DNA of 22,405 bases from Scytonema sp. UIC 10036 (GTDB taxonomy: Bacteria; Cyanobacteriota; Cyanobacteriia; Cyanobacteriales; Nostocaceae). The stretch covers positions 1 to 22,405 of the forward strand of contig NZ_WJFC01000217.1 of NCBI RefSeq assembly GCF_009725235.1, read 5' to 3'. The notes under the pieces were generated by a model. The model did not search any database, was not told where the DNA came from, and was given only the letters and a program-made list of their open reading frames with translations. Shown piece after piece: positions 16,301 through 22,405 of this stretch. Within the stretch, counting starts at the first letter, position 1. Every line of letters starts with the position of its first letter. The position numbers were made by a program, and so were the translations under genes.

Positions 16301-18223
16301 TGGATCTAAAGGTACATAAGCCCCGCCTGCTTTTAAGATACCCAGCATTCCGATGACAAAATCAAGCGATCGCTCTACACAAAGCCCCACCAAAACTTCT
16401 GTACCAACACCCCGCTCTTTTAAATAATGTGCCAGTTGGTTGCTGCGTTGATTCAATTCACGATACGTCACCTGTAGAGACGAGAGGTGGCGCGTCTTTT
16501 TATCTTCAAATACTAATGCGATCGCATCATAATTTTGTTCAACCCTTTCCTCAAATAGCTGTTGAACGCATTTATCTTGCGGATAATCAGTATAAGTGTT
16601 GTTCCATTCCACCAATAACTCATGTTTTTCAGCTTCGCTCAGAAGAGGTATTTCGGCAATGCGTTGTTCCGGATTGCCAACTATATTTTCTAGTAATATT
16701 TGAAAATGCCCCAACATTCGGCTAATGGTAGCATCTTCAAATAAATCGGTACTGTAAATGACAAAACCACTAATCCCTTCTGAATTATCAACCCACAGAG
16801 CATTTTGAGGATTTCGTTCCCACAGATGAAACTCCAAATCAAACCGTGTTGTTCCACTATCAAATGGTATTGGCTTGAGCGTTAATTTTGGTAATTCTAA
16901 CGCTGACATCGGTGCATTTTGCAGTGCAAACACCACCTGAAATAAAGGATTTTGATTTAAATTTCGTTCGGGATGCAGTTCTTCCACCAACTGCTCAAAA
17001 GGTAAATCTTGGTGAGCATATGCGCCTAAAGCCACTTCTCTCACTTGACTTAATAACGTGCGAAACGTTAGGTTTCCTGATAAGTCAGTACGTAGAATTA
17101 AGCTATTGACAAAAAAGCCAATTAACCCTTCTAAGTCCGTGCGATTGCGGTTTGCGATGGGCGATCCCACTGCAATATCTTCTTGGTTTGTATAGCGGTA
17201 GAGTAGAATTTGGAATGCTGCTAGCAGGGTCATGAACAAAGAAACCCCTTCCTGCTGCGAGAGAGTTTCTAGTGCCAAGCTGAGATTTTTCGGGAGTTGT
17301 AGAAACTGCCTTGCACCTCGGTAAGTTGGATGCGTTGGTCGCGGTTTATCGGTAGGCAAACTTAACACAGAAAGACCATCTAACTGCTTTCGCCAATAAT
17401 CCAGTTGAATTTGTAGGGGCGTAGGACTGTTTATCCCGACTCCTTGCAACCAATGACGTTGCCAATGTGCAAAATCTGGATATTGGATAGGTAATTCCGG
17501 TAGATTTGCAGAAACATTATGTGCAACGTCTCTACAAGCTGTATAGAATGCTGCTATCTCCCGAATCAGGACTCCAATAGACCAACCATCGGAAATAATA
17601 TGGTGCATATTCAGCACCAGAATATGTTCTTCTCGATCCAACCGCAGCAGCATGATTCGTAATAAAGGACCAGTTGATAAATTAAAAGGACGTTGAGTTT
17701 CTTGGGTTATCAGTCTTTGCGCTTTAGCTTCACGTTCAAAGAGCGGCTCTTTCTGTAAATCAATAACTGGTAAGGCGATCGCTAAAGAAGGTAAAACAAT
17801 TTGAACTGGTTGTCCTTCCCGCGTCACAAAGATAGTACGTAGAGCTTCATGACGTTGCACAATTTTTTGAAAAGTTTGTTCCAGCGCTGTCACATCAAGC
17901 GCACCAGTAAGACGCAATGCAGCCGGGACATTGTAGAAAGGATTGTTAGGGACTAACTGGTCAAGAAACCACAAGCGTTGTTGAGCGAAGGAGAGAGGGA
18001 GATTTCCGTTACGTGAAATAGGTTTTATGGGTGTAATGATTTGGTTGCTAGTGTCACGAGTTGACTTGAGAAATGCAATAATTTCTGCTTTTTGTGCTTG
18101 AATCTTGGCTTGCAGTGCTGGTGTAAGGATTCCTTCAGGGGCGTTACAGCGAAGGATTTCGTCCTCAAGAAAAACTTGAATGTCTAATTGGCGAAGATAC
18201 GATAGAAACTCAATGGTTTTCAA
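13394..18223 (-). CDS. NRPS module TubC docking-C-A(Leu)-N-methyltransferase-PCP
   Basis: 1609 residues. Domains: TubC-type docking domain 1-52 (TIEFLSYLRQLDIQVFLEDE); condensation about 75-520 with HHIISDG at 207-213; adenylation about 553-1005 with YTSGSTGQPKG; methyltransferase about 1025-1420 with the SAM loop VLEIGCGTG at 1085-1093; rest of the A domain with the A10 motif NGKINYRAI at 1477-1485; carrier protein DNFFELGGHS with Ser1536; basic tail RESRRMKLSSLRK. Placing the methyltransferase inside the A domain marks an N-methylating module. The specificity code reads D-A-W-F-L-G-N-V-V-K, a known Leu code, so the unit added should be N-methyl-leucine. There is no thioesterase, so the chain must pass onward, most simply to the C-A-PCP-TE protein at 3068-7246. 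The start is TTG at 18223 with AAGGGG upstream; the family docking N-terminus fixes it. Two palindromic repeats and one heptamer-like tract are translated within it. Confidence 0.95.
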   Translation of the reverse strand: MKTIEFLSYLRQLDIQVFLEDEILRCNAPEGILTPALQAKIQAQKAEIIAFLKSTRDTSNQIITPIKPISRNGNLPLSFAQQRLWFLDQLVPNNPFYNVPAALRLTGALDVTALEQTFQKIVQRHEALRTIFVTREGQPVQIVLPSLAIALPVIDLQKEPLFEREAKAQRLITQETQRPFNLSTGPLLRIMLLRLDREEHILVLNMHHIISDGWSIGVLIREIAAFYTACRDVAHNVSANLPELPIQYPDFAHWQRHWLQGVGINSPTPLQIQLDYWRKQLDGLSVLSLPTDKPRPTHPTYRGARQFLQLPKNLSLALETLSQQEGVSLFMTLLAAFQILLYRYTNQEDIAVGSPIANRNRTDLEGLIGFFVNSLILRTDLSGNLTFRTLLSQVREVALGAYAHQDLPFEQLVEELHPERNLNQNPLFQVVFALQNAPMSALELPKLTLKPIPFDSGTTRFDLEFHLWERNPQNALWVDNSEGISGFVIYSTDLFEDATISRMLGHFQILLENIVGNPEQRIAEIPLLSEAEKHELLVEWNNTYTDYPQDKCVQQLFEERVEQNYDAIALVFEDKKTRHLSSLQVTYRELNQRSNQLAHYLKERGVGTEVLVGLCVERSLDFVIGMLGILKAGGAYVPLDPAYPSERLSLMLADARVPILLTQERWLNHLGKQNAQIICLDKDWDSIAQQREDNPTSKITVNNLAYVIYTSGSTGQPKGVEIEHKGLLNLIFWHQKAFAISPNDKATQIAGVAFDACSWEILPYLSAGASIYFPDDEIKYFPEKLRDWIISKAITISFLPTPIAEKVLSLQWSGDTALRILLTGGDKLHQYPSTTITFQVVNNYGPTENTVVTTSGEVPVRQQTNTVPAIGRAIANTRVYVLDRHLQPLPIGVPGELYIAGDGLARGYLNRSELTQAQFIEDLTKTPFIPETKLYKTGDLVRYRADGKLEFLGRLDEQVKIRGYRIELGEIEAALSQHPAVTQTVVVAREDIPGEKHLVAYVVLNRNCFSPIPTSQFPIFQDEQVLQWQMLYNETYNQPATDIAPTFNITGWNSSYTNQPIPAEQMQEWVNNQVNQILALQPKKVLEIGCGTGLLLFKIAPHCTQYYGTDFSKFALNYIQQQLSKVETHYLSSSNHIKLLEKEATDFEGIEAGTFDAIVLNSVVQYFPSIEYLLQVLEGAVRTTAPGGFIFIGDVRSFPLLQGFHASVQLYQAEPGLTREQLLQRVQMQVFQETELAIAPAFFHALVQHFPEISSVEIQLMRGCSQNELTQFRYNVILHIGAETNSSHSPSNLGIENSLTFQQGERECIDWNKDRLTLLALRQLLTEKQPETVSIINVPNARVIAAVKTAQWLSGAEDFQTVAQIREALQSLHNLGVDPEDFYRIAESLPYKVNMSWSDSNHEGRYDVVFIKRGSYITAPPPNTPSDPWRSYANNPLQAKAARQLVPQLQIYVAQKLPEYMVPSAFVVLESLPLTPNGKINYRAIPVPNNIKPELAGGYVAPRTEVEKVLIKIFAEVLGIQRLSIRDNFFELGGHSLLATQIVSRVRDAFKIELPLRSLFEAPTIAELSQVVENLKDGKEKNKSPALVPLSRESRRMKLSSLRKDRNRE
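14823..14848. repeat. Palindromic repeat in frame in the methyltransferase domain
   Basis: GAAGACGAGAGGTAGTGCGTCTCTAC by position: inner arms AGACG/CGTCT, with one full outer arm. Encodes residues 1126-1134 (VETHYLSSS) on the minus strand. It is related to 16474-16497. Confidence 0.8.
15169..15196. repeat. GGGAATT-type tract at the adenylation/methyltransferase junction
   Basis: Imperfect repeats of GGGGAATT/GGGAAGT type encode FSPIPTSQFPIF at about residues 1009-1020, in the linker between adenylation core motif A8 and the methyltransferase. Confidence 0.6.
16474..16497. repeat. Palindromic repeat in frame at the start of the adenylation domain
   Basis: GTAGAGACG arm, AGAGGTGGCG centre, CGTCT partial arm. 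Encodes residues 576-584 (KTRHLSSLQ), splitting a conserved segment that reads FEKQELTYHEL in the other NRPS gene but FEDKKTRHLSSLQVTYREL here. Confidence 0.85.
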
Positions 18224-18360
18224 GGTAATACCCCTTCAGTGACCAGTGACCAGTGATTAGCAACATTTACCAGTCACGATTATTCTGTAGATTTTTAACA
18301 CACTTAAGCTTGGAAACAAATCAATCCTGAGAGTGAATTAAATATACACTGTCATCCTCG

Positions 18361-18407
18361 TTCCCAGGCTCCGCCTGGGAATGCATTCTTAGGAGGCGGA
18401 GCCTCCT
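18361..18407. repeat. Tandem double hairpin
   Basis: TTCCCAGGC-TCC-GCCTGGGAA (9-bp stem) is followed after 9 nt by AGGAGGC-GGA-GCCTCCT (7-bp stem). The first belongs to the same family as 3006-3026. Confidence 0.85.
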
Positions 18408-18565
18408 GTATTCAGTTAGCGAGCCGCACCTTTTTAGCATCAAGAAATTGCAACTCGTAGGTTAGCATCTACCATCTTAACGGATGTGGAAATTATTGCA
18501 AGCGCTCATCCAAAAAGTAGCCAGAAGGCAATACTTGTCAGTTAAACCTAAAAATGCGAAAACAC

Positions 18566-18641
18566 GTAGGTTGGGTTGAGGAACGAAACCCAACATTTAC
18601 AAGTATTTGTTAGGTTTCCACAAGGGGAAAGCCCAACCTAC
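18566..18641. repeat. MITE-like long inverted repeat
   Basis: The outer arms GTAGGTTGGG/CCCAACCTAC are perfect. The inner arms GAAACCCAACA/TGTTAGGTTTC differ at one base. This is a common Nostocales intergenic palindrome style. No coding capacity. Confidence 0.85.
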
Positions 18642-18664
18642 AAAAATTCTCAGCCCTTGCAGTA

Positions 18665-19100
18665 TTGAGCCAGAAGGATAAAGCGCAAACTAGAGAATTC
18701 CTGGGTAAGGATAGCATCATTTTGGAACAAGAAGATTTTCAGGAAATCCTACAGATAATTAAGAAAAGTAAGGCTAATATAGCCTTTCTCAGTCTAATGA
18801 GGTACACCCCCCTTTCATCCCCCCAAGGCATCGGGGGGACAGAGGGGGGTAATTTTTGGACCTCACTAGGTTGGCATTTGCTGTATGTTTATCGCTAGCG
18901 ATCGCTATCAAGAGGTCGCTCTTGCAGACACAATTCCTTTCTTCAACATCAATCGTTTGCTCCCTCAATCTTCTGAAAGTTATGCCGGAATCTTAGAAGT
19001 CGCACGAGAACTTTATAGAACTTTTACCAACGCATCTGGAAGTAAGTACGCAAACTTGCCGCGTGGGAAGGGAGAAGGGAAAGCAAGAATAATGTTATGA
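18665..19100 (+). other. Two unidentified short ORFs, perhaps gene remnants
   Basis: Frame 18665-18898 begins with a helical, charged stretch (KDSIILEQEDFQEILQIIKK) and then runs into the repeat at 18806-18850, so its C-terminal half is repeat-encoded. Frame 18885-19100 overlaps it and reads ADTIPFFNINRLLPQSSESY and onward, with a protein-like middle and a basic end. They could be broken pieces of a gene interrupted by the repeat. I do not recognise either, and neither has a clear ribosome binding site. Confidence 0.25.
18806..18850. repeat. C-tract/G-tract hairpin repeat
   Basis: ACCCCCC and CCCCCC blocks pair with GGGGGG and GGGGGGT blocks around AAGGCATC. It interrupts the frame of the short ORF that begins at 18665. 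Confidence 0.8.
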
Positions 19101-19398
19101 GAAATTACATTGTTCTACCACACTTGTTGCATTTTTTTGAATGTTAACTACATAACGTTTATCACTAAAGTCTCGCAAAATTTGTAGCAATCTTTACCAT
19201 TTTATATAGTATTACCAACTTTTTTAGTTAAAACTAAAGCAGGGTAATAGTTACAGCCTTTTTAGTCATTAAAGCAATAATTTTTGGGATTAAGAAAACA
19301 TTAAAAAGAGATGGTTTAACAGCTATGATGTTGTTAACTGTTAAGAGCAAAAACTTACTAGCATGAGTGAGTTTACAAAATACGAGGAAAATAAAAAA

Positions 19399-19608
19399 AT
19401 GCAAGTTAGTGCTCGCAATACTCTCAAAGCTAATGTGAAAAACATTGTAGGCGGAGCCGTCAATACTGAGGTAACTTTAGAAATTGTTCCTGGGATTGAG
19501 GTAACTGCAATTATTACAAAGTCATCAGTAGAACAGCTTCAGCTTGTTGAGGGTAAAGAAGCATATGTCTTGATTAAATCATCAGATGTTATGGTTGCTG
19601 TTGATTAA
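19399..19608 (+). CDS. Mop-type molybdate-binding protein (molbindin)
   Basis: 69 residues from ATG 19399, which has GAGG 11 bases upstream. An in-frame ATG at 19363 would add 12 residues but has no ribosome binding site and no family support. The product MQVSARNTLKANVKNIVGGA with GIEVTAIITKSSVEQL and EGKEAYVLIKSSDVMVAVD is a full single Mop/TOBE-like beta-barrel domain. Such proteins assemble as oligomers that bind and store molybdate or tungstate in the cytosol. No modABC transport genes are visible here. It is probably unrelated to the NRPS genes, and is followed by its own likely terminator at 19642. Confidence 0.93.
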   Translation: MQVSARNTLKANVKNIVGGAVNTEVTLEIVPGIEVTAIITKSSVEQLQLVEGKEAYVLIKSSDVMVAVD

Positions 19609-19641
19609 AATATCGAGACGAGAGTTGTTAGTGTCTGCAAC

Positions 19642-19673
19642 GCTAGTACAGTAATTGTACAAGCTCGATTTTT
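19642..19673 (+). terminator. Likely terminator of the Mop gene
   Basis: GCT-A-GTACA-GTAAT-TGTAC-A-AGC forms an 8-bp stem with one A-A mismatch. It is followed by TCGA and a run of five T residues, starting 34 nt after the Mop stop codon. Confidence 0.55.
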
Positions 19674-19699
19674 ATACATTTCTAGTAAAAAATGATTTT

Positions 19700-19744
19700 T
19701 TATATTGTAGACTAAAAAAAATTGATTTTATCTCTACAATATAA
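19700..19744. repeat. 11-bp perfect inverted repeat
   Basis: TTATATTGTAG (19700-19710) and CTACAATATAA (19734-19744) are separated by 23 AT-rich bases. No T run follows it. Role unknown. Confidence 0.6.
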
Positions 19745-19763
19745 AGAATGAATTAGCGTTGTT

Positions 19764-19817
19764 AGGGGCGCAATGCCTTGCGCCCCTACTAACCACCAAC
19801 CACTAACCACTAACCTT
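19764..19817. repeat. Composite repeat: hairpin plus GTTAGTG-type tract
   Basis: A perfect 10-bp stem AGGGGCGCAA/TTGCGCCCCT with loop TGCC is followed by CTAACCAC/CAACCAC units. It is the inverted counterpart of 8779-8829. The heptamer tract supplies the last codons and the TAG stop of the HsdR fragment. Confidence 0.85.
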
Positions 19818-20705
19818 TAAATGTGGTACTGTACAGAAAGGATAACAGCGAAATTTTTTATCGATGATAGCCCCATGTCTCTCAAATACAATGAAGTGTT
19901 TGAGGAGTTCTGTAAATCTCCGCTTGTCAAAAATTCCTTGAATCAATATCTCTAATTCGGTTTCTCCTTTATGAGGAAAGCTTTCTCCATCAATGGTTCG
20001 CCAAGGCTGAAACTCTTCCCAATGAGAGGTTAAAGTTCCAATTCTTGCTCTTCCTCCGCAAGCGATCGCTAAGAATTCATTGTAGGCAAACAATTTAGGG
20101 TTTTGTTGTTTGTCAGATTGAAATTCCTGATAAACTTGTTTTAATGTAGCATTTCTATTGTTGATGTCAGTACAAATAATTAATGCTAATGGCAATCCGT
20201 TGATGAAAACAATAGCATCCCAACAGCGAATCAAGCCTCTTTGAATTGGGTTAACCGAATAAATTACTAGCCAGTCATTGTTAAGTAAGTTAAATGAATC
20301 GATTAGCCAAATTTTTTCAGAAACTGTTTGGTCATTGTCTCGATATACAATGTCTATGCCCCCTATCAAGTATTGATGAAAAATTTGATTGCTTTCAAAT
20401 ATATTGCCACTCTGGATGCAAATAATTTGAGAGATAGCTTTCTTGATGACATCTGCTGAAGCTTTGGGGTTAATCTGTTTTAGGGCTTTGTAGAGGCGAT
20501 CGCGTAAAATTCCCTTGAGATGACTGCGTTCTTCTACCCACTCTTTTCCTAAATCTAAGTCTGGTTGAATAGTATATCCAATGACCTCAAACCATGTCAG
20601 CCAGTCTTGTAAGGCGACACGGGATTTTGTGTCAAAGCGTTGGCGCAGTCTACCAGAAAGATGGTTGGCTTTTACAGTTGCTACTTGTGACAATTTAGGA
20701 TTCAT
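19803..20705 (-). pseudogene. Truncated type I restriction R subunit (HsdR N-terminal part)
   Basis: 300 residues that match only the N-terminal nuclease region of HsdR, a protein usually of about 800-1000 residues. WDAIVFINGLPLALIIC at 162-178 aligns with the motif usually read as PDxVLFVNGxPLVVIELK. The Asp is kept, but the E-x-K catalytic pair has become I-C-T, so nuclease activity is unlikely. Later segments are typical: FAYNEFLAIACGGRARIGTL (206-225), EEFQPWR (230-236), RRFTELLKHFIVFE (262-275). The whole ATP-dependent translocase part is missing. The frame ends in PHLKVSG, encoded by the junction with the GGTTAGT repeat. No HsdM or HsdS gene is nearby. There is no clear Shine-Dalgarno at the ATG (20705). 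Best read as a relic truncated at a repeat; reuse as a solo protein is not excluded. Confidence 0.85.
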
Positions 20706-21004
20706 CAGAAAGAGAGACTTAGTTTTTAGTGAATGCAGAGTGTCTACTTCAGCCTGAAATTAACAGAAGACAATTTTGGTTGGTATATCCCAACAGAAGA
20801 CATAACCAGCCCCCTAAACATTATCAAAACTGAAGTAGCTTTATAAAACTGTATCAATGATATCTTTTTACCAACAATTTTGGTAAAAAGAGGAGACTTA
20901 ATTTTCACTCCTGTAGGGTGGGCAATGCTAGCCCTGTCAAGGTGACTCACAAAATTCGTAAAATAGTTTTACTAGAGGTTGAAACCGGGTGAAATTAGCG
21001 ATTT
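20706..21004. promoter_or_regulatory. Divergent intergenic region with hairpin
   Basis: It separates the HsdR fragment from the nuclease-like gene. It holds a perfect 11-bp stem CTTTTTACCAA/TTGGTAAAAAG at 20865-20891, a short direct repeat AACAGAAGACA (20762 and 20792), and the dispersed 22-nt end repeat at 20936-20957. No promoter can be assigned with confidence. Confidence 0.4.
20936..20957. repeat. Solo copy of the MITE-end repeat
   Basis: This is the exact reverse complement of 2957-2978 (22 of 22 bases), and its left extension matches 2799-2813. Confidence 0.85.
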
Positions 21005-21607
21005 ATGCCATATAGTCAATTTACTATCGAACAAATCAAAAATAACTTTGGGATAGTTATATCTGAGCAATTTGGAATTTTTGCTGATATACCAGAGATA
21101 AATTACAGTGATTTTCTTGCCCAATCTCTTAAAGAATATTTACCTCTAGCATTGGCGATCGATACGGAAAAAGCACGTTCCGAGCTGATTGTCATGCCTA
21201 TTTTGGTAGAGATTAAAAGACAGCTGGCATCACAAATAAGTATATTTTCTGGCAAAGACTTTACTGTAGATGTCACAAAAGGATTAAATGGATTTTGCGA
21301 TTTCTTAATTAGCCTTTCTTCAGAACAAATTGTTATCGAAGCACCAGTTGTAACTCTAGTGGAAGCAAAAAATGACAATATTCAATCTGGATTGGCACAA
21401 TGTATGGCAGAAATGATAGGTGCTCAAATTTTTAATGAAGTTAAAGAAAACCAAATTAGCACGATCTATGGTGTAGTAACGACTGGAACTAACTGGAGAT
21501 TTTTGCGTTTGAAAGGGAAAACTATAGAGATAGATTTTAATGAATATTTTATCAGTCAGGTAGGGAAAATATTAGGAATTTTGAAAAGTACAGTAGTTGC
21601 TGACTAA
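21005..21607 (+). CDS. PD-(D/E)xK nuclease-like protein
   Basis: 200 residues. The pattern GFCDFLIS (Asp99), then VTLVEAK (Glu120, Lys122), then QCMAEMIGAQ (Gln132), with an earlier ARSE (Glu60), fits the restriction-endonuclease-like fold: Asp and E-x-K for metal binding, and a following Gln helix. The first 90 residues resemble a small helical cap. It has no methyltransferase partner, signal peptide or membrane segment. It lies divergent to the HsdR relic and convergent with the NRPS gene, whose stop is only 30 nt away. Cyanobacteria carry many such solo proteins of unknown role. The fold is likely; target and activity are unknown. The ribosome binding site before the ATG is weak. Confidence 0.7.
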   Translation: MPYSQFTIEQIKNNFGIVISEQFGIFADIPEINYSDFLAQSLKEYLPLALAIDTEKARSELIVMPILVEIKRQLASQISIFSGKDFTVDVTKGLNGFCDFLISLSSEQIVIEAPVVTLVEAKNDNIQSGLAQCMAEMIGAQIFNEVKENQISTIYGVVTTGTNWRFLRLKGKTIEIDFNEYFISQVGKILGILKSTVVAD

Positions 21608-21637
21608 AAACTATAAAAATTGAATACTGTATAAATT

Positions 21638-22405
21638 TCACAAGTCTATTTCTTCTCGACCATCCCCCACACTCGCATTATCCGAACTTGCGATCGCCCA
21701 ACGCATTGTTTCGATATATTTTGCCAGTTCTGCAATAGTTGGTGCTTCAAATAAATGACGTACAGACACATCAACATTCAAAACATCTCGTATTCGAGAA
21801 ACTAATTGAGTTGCAAGTAAAGAGTGTCCGCCCAATTCAAAGAAATTATCGCACACGCCCAAGTTCTCCGTCCCTAAAAGCTGGCTCCAAATCTCGGCTA
21901 GCACGTCTTCCACTGGTGTCCTTGGTGCTAGATAATCTTCTTCTCTATGAAATATAAATTGATTCGGTGCAGGTAAAGCATGGCGAGCTATTTTGCCATT
22001 GGGTGTCAGTGGAAAGGATTCTAATATAACGTAAGCCTTAGGTATCATGTATTGTGGTAACTTTTGTTTTAAGAATTGGCGAAGCTCGTGGAATTTTGGA
22101 TTTTGGATTTTGGATTTTGGATTGTTGAGAATATCTATGAACTGGTTGTCTGTTACGATATAAGCAATTAAGTCTTTCTCACCCCTGATTTCCTCCCACA
22201 CGATCACTACACTTTCTCTGACTCCCGGATACTGTCTTAAGACAGCTTCAATCTCTCCCAACTCAATCCGAAAACCTCGAATCTTAACTTGATTGTCAAT
22301 GCGTCCTAAAAATTCAATATTACCATCCGGTAAATAGCGGGCTAAGTCACCTGTCTTGAAAAGAGGGAGTAGGGGGTAGGGGGACTCGGGGCCCCCTCTG
22401 GGGAT
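21638..22405 (-). CDS. NRPS, 3' part only: end of adenylation domain and PCP
   Basis: The frame is open to the right edge, so the gene is cut by the window. About 255 residues are visible: KTGDLARYLPDGN (A8 region), KIRGFRIELGEIE, the A10 motif NGKIARHAL, then a carrier protein with DNFFELGGHSLLAT, and an acidic tail ending DGREEIDL. The specificity-pocket residues lie outside the window except for the A10 Lys. No thioesterase follows, so the chain is passed on. The acidic C-terminal tail fits a short linear docking motif for the TubC-type domain that opens the 13394-18223 protein. A four-fold TTTTGGA repeat encodes KSKIQNPKF. A TAGGGGG-type tract encodes PYPLLPLF just before KTGDL. Confidence 0.93.
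   Translation of the reverse strand: MPRGGPESPYPLLPLFKTGDLARYLPDGNIEFLGRIDNQVKIRGFRIELGEIEAVLRQYPGVRESVVIVWEEIRGEKDLIAYIVTDNQFIDILNNPKSKIQNPKFHELRQFLKQKLPQYMIPKAYVILESFPLTPNGKIARHALPAPNQFIFHREEDYLAPRTPVEDVLAEIWSQLLGTENLGVCDNFFELGGHSLLATQLVSRIRDVLNVDVSVRHLFEAPTIAELAKYIETMRWAIASSDNASVGDGREEIDL
22094..22121. repeat. Four exact TTTTGGA heptamers inside the NRPS gene
   Basis: Four perfect 7-nt units in tandem, in the variable segment between the A8 and A10 motifs. They are translated in frame on the minus strand as NNPKSKIQNPKF. Confidence 0.95.
22366..22405. repeat. TAGGGGG-type tract inside the NRPS gene at the window edge
   Basis: GGGAGTAGGGGGTAGGGGG and then a GGGGCCCC palindrome. It is translated in frame just before KTGDLARY, the same site as the tract at 4603-4643. 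Confidence 0.8.

Larger units (their letters stand above)
18224..19398. other. Repeat-rich region upstream of the Leu-module NRPS gene
   Basis: 1.17 kb with no firmly supported gene. It holds GTGACCAGTGACCAGTG-type short repeats next to the NRPS start, a double hairpin (18361-18407), a long inverted repeat (18566-18641), a G/C-tract hairpin (18806-18850), two unidentified short ORFs (18665-19100), and about 260 bases of AT-rich DNA before the Mop gene. Any NRPS promoter must lie in the left part, but I cannot assign -35/-10 boxes. Confidence 0.6.

Noticed and set aside
19646..19660. GTACAGTAATTGTAC as an NtcA or LexA site
   Set aside because: The GTA to TAC gap is 9 instead of the 8 of NtcA sites, and the GTAC to GTAC gap is too long for a cyanobacterial LexA box. 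The position after the Mop gene and the T run fit a terminator better.
20744..20950. 68-codon minus-strand frame upstream of the HsdR relic
   Set aside because: It is made of dispersed-repeat and hairpin sequence, shows no family features, and lies in a divergent promoter region.

Overview
The window looks like chromosomal DNA of a filamentous, probably heterocyst-forming cyanobacterium of the Scytonema, Tolypothrix, Calothrix or Nostoc kind. The reasons are many GCGATCGC (HIP1) octamers, tandem heptamer repeats of the GGTTAGT, TAGGGGG and TTTTGGA types, many dispersed palindromic repeats of Nostocales style, low-to-medium GC, and a large NRPS inventory. The genus is inference.

Layout from left to right. 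(1) 11-1306, minus strand: purB, whose start is best set at a GTG codon. (2) 1639-2118, minus strand: a GNAT acetyltransferase gene stopped by an in-frame TGA at codon 18. (3) 2119-3067: non-coding, rich in repeats, with a possible 175-bp MITE and decayed coding traces. (4) 3068-7246, minus strand: termination NRPS module C-A-PCP-TE. (5) 7501-8775, minus strand: stand-alone ATP-grasp ligase. (6) 8874-9104, minus strand: 76-residue acidic protein with a strong ribosome binding site. (7) 9194-10978, minus strand: PAS-GAF-HD-GYP c-di-GMP phosphodiesterase. (8) 11448-13259, plus strand: MASE1 histidine kinase. (9) 13394-18223, minus strand: NRPS with TubC docking domain-C-A(Leu code)-N-methyltransferase-PCP. 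(10) 18224-19398: a second repeat-rich stretch with two unidentified short ORFs. (11) 19399-19608, plus strand: molbindin (Mop). (12) 19803-20705, minus strand: truncated type I restriction R subunit. (13) 21005-21607, plus strand: PD-(D/E)xK nuclease-like protein. (14) 21638 to the right edge, minus strand: 3' end of a third NRPS gene (A-PCP).

The three NRPS genes share a strand and can be read as one split assembly line: upstream module(s) with an acidic tail, then TubC-C-A-nMT-PCP, then C-A-PCP-TE. The predicted C-terminal part of the product is X-(N-methyl-Leu)-(aromatic, Phe-like), released by the thioesterase. The ATP-grasp ligase and the small acidic protein lie just upstream of the termination module, in the same direction. 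They may tailor the product, or may form a separate ligase/precursor pair.

The most notable structural feature is the number of repeats inside the NRPS reading frames. Three palindromic elements and four heptamer-type tracts are translated in frame at loop or linker positions, and related repeats lie next to most genes. The cluster therefore looks heavily reshaped by small repeats.
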